DNA from: Pelagihabitans sp965238025
GTDB lineage: Bacteria > Bacteroidota > Bacteroidia > Flavobacteriales > Flavobacteriaceae
Length of the DNA stretch: 64,000 bases
Assembly (NCBI GenBank): GCA_965238025.1
Contig: OZ250162.1
Span: 2,418,001 to 2,482,000 of the forward strand
Direction of reading: 5' to 3'
Shown: piece by piece, positions 16,475-25,241 of the stretch
How the letters are laid out: every line of letters begins with the position of its first letter
How positions within the stretch are numbered: the first letter of the stretch is position 1
Notes under the pieces: generated by a model
Databases searched by the model: none
Seen by the model: only the letters and a program-made list of their open reading frames with translations
What the model was told of the DNA's origin: nothing
Position numbers and translations under genes: made by a program

Positions 16475-17515
16475 ATGTATAAATATTTCCTTAGGCCACT
16501 CTTTTTTTTATTAGACCCGGAATGGGTGCACCATCTTAGCTTTAAGGGAATTCGTTTTCTTTCCAAGTTGGGTTTTTCACCACTGTTTAGGTTGAGGTAT
16601 GTTTTGGAAGATCCAAAGTTGGAACGTGAGGTTTTCGGATTAAAATTTAAAAACCCAGTTGGTCTTGCCGCTGGTTTTGATAAAGATGCGAAACTGTACA
16701 ACGAGCTGAGTGATTTCGGTTTTGGTTTTATCGAAATAGGTACATTAACTCCGAAACCTCAGGAGGGAAACCCCAAAAAACGACTTTTTAGGTTAAAATC
16801 AGATCAAGCGATAATCAACCGCATGGGTTTTAACAACAAAGGCGTTTTTGACGCCGTTGAAAAGTTAAAAAAGAAACATCGCGTGCTTGTAGGCGGTAAC
16901 ATAGGAAAGAACAAAGCAACTCCCAACAACTTGGCCACAAAGGATTATCTCATCTGTTTCGAGGCGCTTTTTGAGCATGTTGATTATTTTGTGGTCAATG
17001 TAAGTTCTCCAAATACTCCAGGATTGAGGGAATTGCAAGATAAAGCACCCTTAACGGCTTTACTGTTGGAGCTTATGAAAGAAAATAAAAAAATTGCCAC
17101 AAAGTCTAACCAGGGAAAGGAAAAACCGATTCTTTTAAAAATTGCACCGGATCTAACAGACGACCAGTTGTTGGATATTATTGATATAGTTGATAGTACA
17201 AAAATTGATGGCGTTATTGCTACCAATACTACCATTTCGAGGCAGAACTTGAAATCTCCTTTAGTAGAAACCGAAGAAAAGGGGGGGCTTAGCGGAAAAC
17301 CGTTGCGAAAGCGCAGCACAGAAGTAATTCGATTTTTATCCGAAAAAAGTGGCAAGGCTTTCCCGATCATTGGTGTTGGCGGTATTCACGGACCGGAAGA
17401 AGCACTCGAAAAACTGGAGGCTGGCGCAGATTTGATTCAATTATGGACTGGCTTTATTTATGAAGGACCGGGTCTAATCAAGAGAATCAATAAGGCAATT
17501 CTTGAAAAAAGTTGA
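16475..17515 (+). CDS. pyrD: Dihydroorotate dehydrogenase (quinone), class 2
   Basis: The 346-residue protein has the N-terminal membrane-association helices of class 2 enzymes (MYKYFLRPLFFLLDPEWVHHLSF). The FMN barrel carries KNPVGLAAGFDKD, IEIGTLTPKPQEGNPKKRLFRL, NRMGFNN, and the catalytic-loop region VNVSSPNTPGLRELQ with its serine. VGGIHGPEEALEKLEAGADLIQLWTGFIYEGP binds FMN phosphate. It oxidises dihydroorotate to orotate with a quinone as acceptor in pyrimidine biosynthesis. Monocistronic. Confidence 0.96.
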   Translation: MYKYFLRPLFFLLDPEWVHHLSFKGIRFLSKLGFSPLFRLRYVLEDPKLEREVFGLKFKNPVGLAAGFDKDAKLYNELSDFGFGFIEIGTLTPKPQEGNPKKRLFRLKSDQAIINRMGFNNKGVFDAVEKLKKKHRVLVGGNIGKNKATPNNLATKDYLICFEALFEHVDYFVVNVSSPNTPGLRELQDKAPLTALLLELMKENKKIATKSNQGKEKPILLKIAPDLTDDQLLDIIDIVDSTKIDGVIATNTTISRQNLKSPLVETEEKGGLSGKPLRKRSTEVIRFLSEKSGKAFPIIGVGGIHGPEEALEKLEAGADLIQLWTGFIYEGPGLIKRINKAILEKS

Positions 17516-17649
17516 TTTTTTTTTAAGTTTAAAAGCCTTTAAAACAATTTTTCCATTAATGAGGTTACAATGCTTATCTGTTTAGTAAAGCGATTTTTTA
17601 TCGAAGCAGAAACGGGGACCGAGTTTCAGATTTAATTTGAACTTAAAAA

Positions 17650-18276
17650 GTGAATTACGAAATCCTTGTTGCTTTTATGGCCGCAACAGCGGCCCTGGCT
17701 ATTTCACCCGGTCCAGACAATATTTATGTGCTTACCCAAAGTATTACACATGGTAAAAAATTTGGCCTTGCTACTGTTTCCGGACTTATTTCGGGTTGTC
17801 TAGTGCATACCACCCTGCTTGCTTTTGGAGCCTCGGCCCTGATAAAGGCTAACGACAAACTGTTTTTTGCGATTAAGCTCTTTGGGGCCGTCTATCTATT
17901 ATATTTGGCATTTCAAGTTTACCGCAATGATGCAGCGGTAAAACTTTCAGGCGAATCCGTTCCCAAGAAGAATCTTTCCCAATTGTTCAGGCAGGGATTT
18001 ATAATGAATGTACTCAATCCCAAAGTGACCATTTTTTTTCTAGCGTTCTTCCCTGGTTTTCTTTTTAGCGAAACTTTAAATACTGTTATTCAATTTTATA
18101 TACTTGGGCTACTTTTTATGATGGTTTCAGGCATAATTTTCTCGGTGATAGCTATCCTGGCGGGGAACATTTCTACCTATATAAAACAAAATGACAAAGT
18201 AGGTGATGTTTTAAAATGGTTACAGATTTCGGTTTTTATCAGCATTGCGGTCTATCTCTTATTATCAGATAAATAG
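17650..18276 (+). CDS. LysE-family translocator
   Basis: The 208-residue membrane protein has about six hydrophobic helices and the family signature SPGPDNIYVLTQSITHGKKFGLATVSGL near the N-terminus, with MNVLNPKVTIFFLAFFPGF in the middle. LysE/RhtB proteins export amino acids or derivatives across the inner membrane; the substrate is not predictable. The start is GTG at 17650, placing the N-terminal helix as usual for the family. Confidence 0.92.
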   Translation: MNYEILVAFMAATAALAISPGPDNIYVLTQSITHGKKFGLATVSGLISGCLVHTTLLAFGASALIKANDKLFFAIKLFGAVYLLYLAFQVYRNDAAVKLSGESVPKKNLSQLFRQGFIMNVLNPKVTIFFLAFFPGFLFSETLNTVIQFYILGLLFMMVSGIIFSVIAILAGNISTYIKQNDKVGDVLKWLQISVFISIAVYLLLSDK

Positions 18277-18279
18277 TAG

Positions 18280-18287
18280 TAATTTTG
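18280..18287 (+). promoter_or_regulatory. Possible -7 box TAATTTTG upstream of HMG-CoA lyase
   Basis: TAATTTTG fits TAnnTTTG and lies about 115 bases before the lyase ATG, just after the LysE stop. No convincing -33 element was seen. Confidence 0.35.
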
Positions 18288-18401
18288 TTTAAGAAACATG
18301 GATTTGGAAGTAGACTACGGGTTACTTTAGAGTTGAATTATCGCTCTGGCAGGTAATGGGTGCTAGATGTCTTTTAATCATCTGGTTTGTAAAACGATTT
18401 A

Positions 18402-19268
18402 ATGCACAACAAAATAAAAATCATTGAATGTCCACGAGATGCCATGCAGGGCATTAAGACATTTATACCCGCAGCGGAGAAGACAAAGTATATTCAATCG
18501 TTGTTGGGTTGTGGTTTCGATACCATCGATTTTGGGAGTTTTGTATCGCCAAAAGCTATCCCGCAAATGATTGATACCGCCGAGGTACTTTCGCAATTAG
18601 ATCTTTCAACGACCAAGAGCAAACTGCTGGCAATTGTTGCAAATGTAAGGGGAGCTAAAGATGCTTGTACACATAAACAAATTGATTATTTAGGATACCC
18701 GTTTTCCATTTCGGAAAACTTCCAAATGCGCAATACACATAAAACAATTGAACAGTCCGTTGAGACACTTCAAGAAATTCTAAAACTAGCAGAGGCCTCG
18801 GGAAAAGAAGTTGTAACCTATATTTCTATGGGATTCGGGAACCCTTACGGAGACCCTTGGAGCGTTGAGGTAGTAGGGGAGTGGACGGAAAAACTAGCTG
18901 AAATGGGTGCGCGTATTTTATCCCTTTCGGATACTGTAGGTTCTTCTACCCCGGAAGTTATCGATTATCTTTTTTCTAATTTGATACCCAAATACCCTGA
19001 AATTGAATTTGGTGCCCACTTGCACACCACGCCCAGTAAATGGCATGAAAAGGTGGATGCTGCCTATAAATCAGGATGCCGCAGGTTCGATGGCGCGATA
19101 CAAGGTTTTGGCGGTTGCCCCATGGCAAAAGATGAATTGACTGGAAATATGCCCACCGAAAAAATGCTCTCGCATTTTACAGCTAGTAATGCCAACACAG
19201 GCGTCAACGGGATGGCTTTTGAAGCTGCCTATAACAAGGCTACTGAATTATTTTCCAAATATCATTGA
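18402..19268 (+). CDS. Hydroxymethylglutaryl-CoA lyase
   Basis: The 288-residue TIM-barrel protein begins IIECPRDAMQG, with the arginine-aspartate pair of the DRE-TIM family. It has metal ligands in HLHTTP and the family signature GAIQGFGGCPMAKDELTGNMPTE, whose cysteine is catalytic. It cleaves HMG-CoA into acetoacetate and acetyl-CoA, the last step of leucine degradation. No other leucine-degradation gene is nearby, so it is probably regulated alone. Confidence 0.94.
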   Translation: MHNKIKIIECPRDAMQGIKTFIPAAEKTKYIQSLLGCGFDTIDFGSFVSPKAIPQMIDTAEVLSQLDLSTTKSKLLAIVANVRGAKDACTHKQIDYLGYPFSISENFQMRNTHKTIEQSVETLQEILKLAEASGKEVVTYISMGFGNPYGDPWSVEVVGEWTEKLAEMGARILSLSDTVGSSTPEVIDYLFSNLIPKYPEIEFGAHLHTTPSKWHEKVDAAYKSGCRRFDGAIQGFGGCPMAKDELTGNMPTEKMLSHFTASNANTGVNGMAFEAAYNKATELFSKYH

Positions 19269-19312
19269 TATAACCTATTGATATTCTATAGGTTGTAATT
19301 TCTTTTCTTTTC

Positions 19313-19335
19313 TTATTTAGATTTAATATAAATAA
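19313..19335. promoter_or_regulatory. Putative operator copy 1 (TTATTTA-N9-TAAATAA)
   Basis: Perfect seven-base inverted arms are separated by nine bases. It ends just before the candidate -33 TTG (19338-19340) of the porin promoter. The inner core reads like TTTAGA-N5-TCTAAA with mismatches. Two further copies occur at 19384 and 20676. Confidence 0.65.
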
Positions 19336-19337
19336 AG

Positions 19338-19368
19338 TTGCAAGAATCAGATATGGGCTTTAGATTTG
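19338..19368 (+). promoter_or_regulatory. Porin promoter (TTG-N20-TAGATTTG)
   Basis: TAGATTTG (19361-19368) matches the Bacteroidota -7 box, with TTG 20 bases upstream. The start codon is 52 bases downstream. The promoter is bracketed by two copies of the same palindrome. Confidence 0.6.
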
Positions 19369-19383
19369 CACACGAAAATTCAC

Positions 19384-19406
19384 TTATTTAAAACAAGTCT
19401 AAATAA
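19384..19406. promoter_or_regulatory. Putative operator copy 2 (TTATTTA-N9-TAAATAA)
   Basis: The perfect arms TTATTTA and TAAATAA are again nine bases apart, located just downstream of the expected transcription start and 14 bases before the porin ATG. A protein bound here would block elongation or initiation. Confidence 0.65.
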
Positions 19407-19420
19407 AAACAAGAAGTACA

Positions 19421-20596
19421 ATGTACAAATATTTATTACCCTTAGCTTTCTTTTTTTCGGTTTCTAGTTTTGCCCAAGTGAGTACCGACTCCATCATGCT
19501 GGACCCTCAAAAACAATTAAATTCGGCCCAACGAATCTTATCCGGTAATTACGGTTCAGCGGTTACCGTTGGGGCTTATGGCGAAATGCTATACAACCAG
19601 CCAGAAGGAGATAATGGGGAGTTGGATGTTCAACGTTTGGTCTTGTTATTTGGGTACCGTTTTACCGATGAGGTTCAATTTTTTACAGAAATTGAATTGG
19701 AACATGTGGAAGAAGTTTTTGTAGAACAGGCCTTTGTAAATTATAATGTAGGCAACAACGTGAATCTTCGAGGAGGGCTAATGCTTGTACCTATGGGAAT
19801 TGTAAATGAATATCACGAACCAACAACTTTTAATGGGGTTGAACGCCCAGCTATGGATAATGCCATCGTTCCGACCACATGGAGGGAATTAGGTGTGGGT
19901 GCGAGTGGACGTTTTAATGATATTTCCTTAGGGTATCAGGCCTATATTTTTAACGGATTCAAATCAACCCAGGCAGATGGGGAAGGTGGACTTTCAGGAT
20001 TTTTAAAGGGTTCAAATGGATTGAGAGGAGGACGACAGAAAGGAATAAAATCGACCATTGATAGTCCTACCTTGTCCGCTAAGTTAGATTATTATGGAGT
20101 TCCAGGGCTTCGGCTTGGTCTTTCAGGATATTTTGGAAAGACACAGGCTGCAGATGATATAGAAGAAATAGATGGGGCGAACATAGGCATTTCTATGATT
20201 GGTCTCGATGCACGGTATGCGTATCAAAGGTTTACCGCTAGGGGTCAATTTATCCATGCGTCGCTTTCCGACACAGAGCAATATAACGCGGCAACAGGTC
20301 AGAATTTGGGTAGTGCGTTACAAGGTTGGTATCTGGAGGCGGGCTATAATTTATTGCCAACAGATAAAAAGCAAAAATTATTTGCCTTTACGCGTTATGA
20401 AAAGTACAATACGCATGCCGACACTGCCGGTGCCTTGGAAGCCGAGGCAGCATATGATCGTACCGATGTAACATCTGGTCTTAGTTATCATATAGCGCCA
20501 GGGGTAGTGCTAAAAGGTGATTACCAGTTCCGCAGCAATGAGTCCGATACCGATACAAAAGACCGATTGAATTTTGGAATCGGAGTTTGGTTTTAA
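19421..20596 (+). CDS. Outer-membrane porin (phosphate-selective porin O/P-like)
   Basis: The 391-residue protein has a signal peptide (MYKYLLPLAFFFSVSSFAQ) and then alternating amphipathic strands typical of an outer-membrane beta-barrel, for example RLVLLFGYRFTDEVQFFTEIELEHVEEVFVEQAFVNYN. It ends DRLNFGIGVWF with the C-terminal aromatic residue used in barrel assembly. It resembles OprO/OprP-like porins found in Bacteroidota; the permeant is not known. Two palindromic operators flank its promoter and a third precedes the adjacent FMN-binding gene, suggesting common regulation. Confidence 0.8.
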   Translation: MYKYLLPLAFFFSVSSFAQVSTDSIMLDPQKQLNSAQRILSGNYGSAVTVGAYGEMLYNQPEGDNGELDVQRLVLLFGYRFTDEVQFFTEIELEHVEEVFVEQAFVNYNVGNNVNLRGGLMLVPMGIVNEYHEPTTFNGVERPAMDNAIVPTTWRELGVGASGRFNDISLGYQAYIFNGFKSTQADGEGGLSGFLKGSNGLRGGRQKGIKSTIDSPTLSAKLDYYGVPGLRLGLSGYFGKTQAADDIEEIDGANIGISMIGLDARYAYQRFTARGQFIHASLSDTEQYNAATGQNLGSALQGWYLEAGYNLLPTDKKQKLFAFTRYEKYNTHADTAGALEAEAAYDRTDVTSGLSYHIAPGVVLKGDYQFRSNESDTDTKDRLNFGIGVWF

Positions 20597-20675
20597 TGTT
20601 TAATCTAATTTTTCCTTCCTCTGGAGGGAGGGAAACCTTAGTGAGGCGATATTGTTGATAAAAAATGGTTTTTTC

Positions 20676-20698
20676 TTATTAAGATTAAGTCTAAATTA
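20676..20698. promoter_or_regulatory. Putative operator copy 3 (TTATTAA-N9-TAAATTA)
   Basis: This copy keeps the nine-base spacing and overall palindrome, with one change in each arm. It abuts the TACATTTG -7 box of the FMN-binding gene and covers the -33 position, the place expected for a repressor site. Confidence 0.65.
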
Positions 20699-20699
20699 A

Positions 20700-20707
20700 T
20701 ACATTTG
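20700..20707 (+). promoter_or_regulatory. -7 box TACATTTG for the FMN-binding gene
   Basis: TACATTTG matches TAnnTTTG and ends only four bases before the ATG at 20712. Initiation at the usual distance would give a leaderless or nearly leaderless transcript. Confidence 0.55.
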
Positions 20708-20711
20708 CTTC

Positions 20712-21248
20712 ATGGCAACCAATAGAAACATCTTTGGGATTTTAGCTCTGCTGACGCTTTTTTTAGTAGGGTTTGGCGTGCCAAAAAAGCTTGAAAAAAA
20801 GGTTAGTAAAGAAGTTGTTAAAACTTTTAAAATAGATGATTTTACGGTGGAGCCTGTTTCTTTATCAGGTCAATTGAGTACCGAACTCCCTTCTAAGATT
20901 ACCCAAGACAATTTCTTTAAAGTACATCATACCGGTAACCTTATTGGTTATTTGTTTATAGATAGTGCTCCGAGTAAAACTGCCCGGTTCGACTATTTGG
21001 TGATTTTGGATGATGAACTGAAAATTGTCCATTCTAAAGTGCTGATTTATCGGGAGGAATACGGGGGCGAAATAGGGAGCACCCGGTGGTTAAAGCAGTT
21101 TTTGGGTAAATCAGGTACCGACCGCGTTAACCACGAAACGAATATTGATGGTATAGCTGGTGCTACTATTTCGGTTAGATCGATGACAAATGCGATGGAC
21201 AACCTTCTTCAGACTATCGGAATTCTTCAGGAAAAAAATATGCTCTAA
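20712..21248 (+). CDS. FMN-binding domain protein (exported)
   Basis: The 178-residue protein has an N-terminal hydrophobic anchor (FGILALLTLFLVGFGV) and an FMN-binding domain like that of NqrC/RnfG. Near the C-terminus DGIAGATISVRSM resembles the flavinylation motif, with T152 as the residue to which ApbE would link FMN covalently; position 149 is Ala where Ser/Thr is usual. It probably carries out electron transfer on the periplasmic face of the membrane. Its stop overlaps the start of the next membrane-protein gene by one base. Confidence 0.82.
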   Translation: MATNRNIFGILALLTLFLVGFGVPKKLEKKVSKEVVKTFKIDDFTVEPVSLSGQLSTELPSKITQDNFFKVHHTGNLIGYLFIDSAPSKTARFDYLVILDDELKIVHSKVLIYREEYGGEIGSTRWLKQFLGKSGTDRVNHETNIDGIAGATISVRSMTNAMDNLLQTIGILQEKNML

Positions 21249-21745
21249 TGCAGTACAACGGGCTGCTGACTACATTTTCCAATGAAATTAAAATTTTTAT
21301 TGGAACTTTTGTGCTTGTGCTTTCCGTTGGGTTTTATACCGGATTACTGTTTGTCTCTCAAACTAGTACCGCAGCACCTAGCGGTATTGAAGAAAACTAT
21401 TTGGGTAACGAGGAAAACGAAGATGCGGAAATTATGAAATTCAAAAAAAGTGAGCGAGAAATGCTCACTATTATTCATACGCATATTCTTTCAATGTCCT
21501 TTATTTTCTTTTTGTTAGGCGGACTGGTTTGGTTGACGAAACTACCAAAAAAATGGAAACTTTTTTTGACTGTGGAACCCTTCGCATCCGTTCTGTTGAC
21601 CTTTGGAGGGATTTATCTCTTATGGACAGGTATTTTATGGATGAAATATGTTGTGATTTTCTCCGGATTTTTAATGACCGTTACGTACACCGCCGCTGCT
21701 GTTTTGGTTCTTTACCAACTCTTCCTGAAACCGGATACGGCCTAA
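21248..21745 (+). CDS. Four-helix membrane protein of unknown function, partner of the FMN protein
   Basis: The 165-residue protein has a first helix (FIGTFVLVLSVGFYTGLLFV), an acidic external loop (EENYLGNEENEDAEIMKF), and about three more helices. Histidines occur in TIIHTHILSMSF, at the edge of helix 2, which could be heme or metal ligands; this is only a possibility. The TAATG overlap with the FMN-binding gene indicates translational coupling and a shared complex. I do not recognise a named family. Confidence 0.7.
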   Translation: MQYNGLLTTFSNEIKIFIGTFVLVLSVGFYTGLLFVSQTSTAAPSGIEENYLGNEENEDAEIMKFKKSEREMLTIIHTHILSMSFIFFLLGGLVWLTKLPKKWKLFLTVEPFASVLLTFGGIYLLWTGILWMKYVVIFSGFLMTVTYTAAAVLVLYQLFLKPDTA

Positions 21746-21845
21746 ACTTACGTTTTTAACGATTCATCTATATTCTTTCCTCAAACCGCCAAGCGGTCTT
21801 TCCGCTTTTTTCATTACATTTACGCGCAATTAATCTATAATTGCA

Positions 21846-23318
21846 ATGGAAGCACATCTCAATAAAATTGTAGGCGAAGGTCTTACCTACGATGACGTTT
21901 TACTAGTTCCTGCCTTTTCAGAAGTACTTCCTAGGGAAGTCAGCATCAAGACCAAATTCACACGAAATATTACCATTAATGTACCCATAGTTTCGGCCGC
22001 AATGGATACGGTGACCGAGTCGCGAATGGCCATTGCTATTGCCCAAGAAGGAGGCATTGGGGTGTTGCATAAGAATATGACGATTGATCAACAGGCGATG
22101 AAAGTACGTAAGGTAAAGCGTGCCGAAAGTGGTATGATTTTGGACCCGGTAACCCTCCCTTTAAATTCTTTAGTCCAAGATGCGAAAGAAAACATGAAAG
22201 AATATAGCATTGGGGGCATTCCTATCGTAGATGATGCAGGTAAATTGTTGGGTATTGTTACCAATAGGGACCTTCGTTTTGAGAAAAACAATGATAGACC
22301 CATTGCTGAAGTGATGACTTCTGAAAATTTGGTTACCGTTGCCGAAGGTACTTCCTTGGAACAAGCAGAGGACATCCTTCAGGAAAATAAAATTGAAAAA
22401 CTTCCTGTTGTAGATAAAGATTATAAACTGGTTGGGTTGATAACCTTTCGGGATATCACTAAACTTACCCAGAAACCAATGGCCAATAAAGATCGTTATG
22501 GTCGTTTAAGAGTGGCTGCCGCACTTGGTGTTACGCACGATGCCATTCAGCGGGCAACAGCTTTGGTCAACGCAGGAGTAGATGCCATTGTTGTCGATAC
22601 GGCCCATGGGCATACCGCAGGGGTGGTCAATGTCTTAAAAGAGGTTAAAAAGAAGTTTCCAGAACTAGAGGTTATTGTTGGTAATATTGCCACGGCCGAG
22701 GCTGCAAAGTATTTGGTCGATGCTGGTGCTGATGCCGTTAAGGTCGGAATAGGTCCAGGGTCAATTTGTACTACACGCGTAGTTGCCGGTGTCGGCTTTC
22801 CGCAGTTTTCTGCTGTGCTGGAAGTTGCGGCCGCTATCAAAGGTAGTGGGGTTCCTGTAATCGCAGATGGTGGTATCCGGTATACTGGCGATATTCCAAA
22901 GGCAATTGCCGCGGGCGCCGATACGGTAATGTTGGGCTCTTTGTTGGCGGGAACCAAAGAGTCTCCCGGCGAAACTATTATTTACGAAGGACGAAAATTC
23001 AAGTCTTATCGTGGAATGGGTTCTGTTGAGGCAATGAAACAAGGTTCCAAGGATAGATATTTTCAGGATGTGGAAGATGATATCAAGAAATTGGTACCTG
23101 AAGGTATTGTTGGTAGAGTGCCTTATAAAGGTGAGCTATTTGAGAGCATTCATCAGTTTGTTGGCGGACTAAGGGCCGGTATGGGGTACTGCGGAGCCAA
23201 GGATATAGCAACACTACAGGAAACAGGTCGCTTTGTAAAGATTACGGCCAGCGGAATAAATGAAAGTCACCCACATGATGTAACCATTACCAAAGAATCG
23301 CCAAATTATAGCCGATAG
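21846..23318 (+). CDS. guaB: IMP dehydrogenase
   Basis: The 490-residue protein has the full IMPDH layout: a TIM barrel interrupted by two CBS domains (about residues 97-210), the IMP/catalytic loop GPGSICTTRVVAGVG with catalytic C308, the phosphate-binding IADGGIRYTGDI segment, and the flap with the YKGELFES region. It oxidises IMP to XMP, the first committed step of GTP synthesis, with NAD. The gene is monocistronic here; guaA is not in the window. Confidence 0.97.
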   Translation: MEAHLNKIVGEGLTYDDVLLVPAFSEVLPREVSIKTKFTRNITINVPIVSAAMDTVTESRMAIAIAQEGGIGVLHKNMTIDQQAMKVRKVKRAESGMILDPVTLPLNSLVQDAKENMKEYSIGGIPIVDDAGKLLGIVTNRDLRFEKNNDRPIAEVMTSENLVTVAEGTSLEQAEDILQENKIEKLPVVDKDYKLVGLITFRDITKLTQKPMANKDRYGRLRVAAALGVTHDAIQRATALVNAGVDAIVVDTAHGHTAGVVNVLKEVKKKFPELEVIVGNIATAEAAKYLVDAGADAVKVGIGPGSICTTRVVAGVGFPQFSAVLEVAAAIKGSGVPVIADGGIRYTGDIPKAIAAGADTVMLGSLLAGTKESPGETIIYEGRKFKSYRGMGSVEAMKQGSKDRYFQDVEDDIKKLVPEGIVGRVPYKGELFESIHQFVGGLRAGMGYCGAKDIATLQETGRFVKITASGINESHPHDVTITKESPNYSR

Positions 23319-23325
23319 CGAAATG

Positions 23326-23859
23326 TTATTCTCCTTCGCCAGCGTAGGTCTTCCAGTCTTTCTCTTTGTAGATATTGTCCCCGAAATACTTGGCGATATT
23401 TAAAAACGGACCTGGTTTTTGGTAACCGGGAATTGGTGATAGCATATTCATTTCCTCATCAAGAAAAATAGTAGTTGGGTAGCTCATGCGGCCTTGCATT
23501 AAAGCAGCCGCCAATTCGTGGTAACCCCTTTTTCCAGAAGGTACAAATTTATAGGTCTTTCCTTTGAATTCAAGATCCTCTTTGCCTTCGCCATCTAATT
23601 TTACCATATAAAAATTGCTCGACATATAAGCAGCAACCTCGGCATTCTGAAAAGTATCCTTGTCCATTTTTTTGCACCAACCACACCAGTCTGTATAAAC
23701 ATCGATAAACATTTTCTTTGGACTTTCATTCGACTCCGATAGCGCAATCGCTTCATCCCAACTTAACCACTTTACCTCTTGGGCATGGGTTGTAACGGTC
23801 AATAATACTACGAAAACAAAGAGTAGGGTTTTATAGAAAGTAGGGGCAAGTAGTTTCAT
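23326..23859 (-). CDS. Exported thioredoxin-like protein
   Basis: The 177-residue product has a signal peptide (LLFVVLLTVTTHAQ) and a thioredoxin-fold domain with the CxxC motif DWCGWCKKMDKDTF. It continues with a FYMVKLDGEGK strand and SYPTTIFLDE with the cis-proline. This DUF255/thioredoxin_7-like arrangement suggests a periplasmic disulfide reductase or oxidase. It ends close to the guaB stop (convergent) and follows the lysA gene in the same direction. Confidence 0.85.
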   Translation of the reverse strand: MKLLAPTFYKTLLFVFVVLLTVTTHAQEVKWLSWDEAIALSESNESPKKMFIDVYTDWCGWCKKMDKDTFQNAEVAAYMSSNFYMVKLDGEGKEDLEFKGKTYKFVPSGKRGYHELAAALMQGRMSYPTTIFLDEEMNMLSPIPGYQKPGPFLNIAKYFGDNIYKEKDWKTYAGEGE

Positions 23860-23922
23860 TGTATGGTTTTTTGTTTTGGTTAGTCCAAATACCGTACCAA
23901 AACTAACGAAAACTTGCCATGT

Positions 23923-25164
23923 TTATTTCGCCCCAACCTTTTCTTTTTTAGGTGTGAACAGGTCTTTTACGTCCACTTGGTTTTGAATCAGGTGGTCAAA
24001 GTTTTCCCGTTCCCGAATCAGGTGTGCCTTATTTTTATGCCACAACACCTCTGGCGGACGAAAGCGAGAATTGTAATTGCTGGCCATGGTAAAGCAATAC
24101 GCCCCTGCATTCTTGAAACATAAAATATCACCTTCAGAGATTTCATTGATACGTCGGTTACTGGCAAAAGTGTCTGTTTCACAGATATAGCCCACTACAG
24201 AGTAATAGCGTTCTCGTCCTTTAGGGTTGCTTATATTTATAATTTGGTGCGAAGCACCATATAACATGGGCCTTATAAGGTGGTTAAAACCAGAATCTAC
24301 ACTAGCAAAAACGGTTGAGGTGGTTTGTTTTACCACATTCACCTTGGTCAAAAAATTACCCGCCTCGCTTACCAAGAATTTACCTGGCTCGAAGGCTAGG
24401 GTCAATTCTTTGCCATATTCAGTACAGAATTCATTAAACCGAGCGCCCAATTTTTTTCCTAATTCTTCAACATTTGTTTCTATATCGCCTTCTTTGTAAG
24501 GAACCTTGAAACCGCTACCGAAATCAATAAAATCTAAATTGCTGAAGCTTTTCGCAGTTTCAAAAAGGATTTCAGAAGCATAAAGAAAGACATCGATATC
24601 CAGTATATCACTTCCTGTATGCATATGAATCCCGTTGATATTCATTTTGGTAAGTTCTACAATACGCAATAAATGTGGAATCTGGTGTATGCTAATGCCG
24701 AATTTCGAATCAATATGACCTACCGAAATATTTGAATTTCCCCCAGCCATCACATGCGGATTAATTCGAATGCATACTGGAATGTCTGGGTGCTTACTGC
24801 CAAATTGTTCTAAAATAGAGAGGTTATCTATATTGATACGAACCCCTAATTTAGCAGCTTCCTCAATTTCCTCTAGAGACACACCATTAGGGGTAAAAAT
24901 TATATCCTCTGGCTTAAAACCAGCAAGTAGGCCCAACTGCACCTCTTGTATGGAAACCGTGTCGAGTCCGCTGCCCAGACTGTTCATAAGTCTGAGTATA
25001 TTTATATTGGATAGTGCTTTTGCTGCGTAATTGAGCTTTAAATGCTTCACGGTGCTAAATGCATTCGTCAACCTATTAAATTGGGAAATAATTTTCTCGG
25101 CATTATAAACGTAAACGGGGTCTCCGTATGTTTTTGCTATTTTCAGCAAATCAGTATGTCTCAT
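23923..25164 (-). CDS. lysA: Diaminopimelate decarboxylase
   Basis: The ATG at 25164 gives 413 residues (MRHTDLLKIAKTYGDP); an upstream TTG is less likely. K49 in LNYAAKAL is the PLP lysine. SVGHIDSKFGIS, the glycine-rich DFGSGFKVPY region, EPGKFLVSEAG and CETDTFAS with the active-site cysteine are all present. It decarboxylates meso-diaminopimelate to lysine as the last step of lysine synthesis. Related carboxynorspermidine decarboxylases share the fold, but CETDTF and the length favour LysA. Confidence 0.9.
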   Translation of the reverse strand: MRHTDLLKIAKTYGDPVYVYNAEKIISQFNRLTNAFSTVKHLKLNYAAKALSNINILRLMNSLGSGLDTVSIQEVQLGLLAGFKPEDIIFTPNGVSLEEIEEAAKLGVRINIDNLSILEQFGSKHPDIPVCIRINPHVMAGGNSNISVGHIDSKFGISIHQIPHLLRIVELTKMNINGIHMHTGSDILDIDVFLYASEILFETAKSFSNLDFIDFGSGFKVPYKEGDIETNVEELGKKLGARFNEFCTEYGKELTLAFEPGKFLVSEAGNFLTKVNVVKQTTSTVFASVDSGFNHLIRPMLYGASHQIINISNPKGRERYYSVVGYICETDTFASNRRINEISEGDILCFKNAGAYCFTMASNYNSRFRPPEVLWHKNKAHLIRERENFDHLIQNQVDVKDLFTPKKEKVGAK

Positions 25165-25241
25165 ACAAGAATTTATTTTTCCCAAATTTAAGGGTAATGA
25201 CTTGCATGCTCCAAAAAAATAAACACAAAAAATTTTAAATA

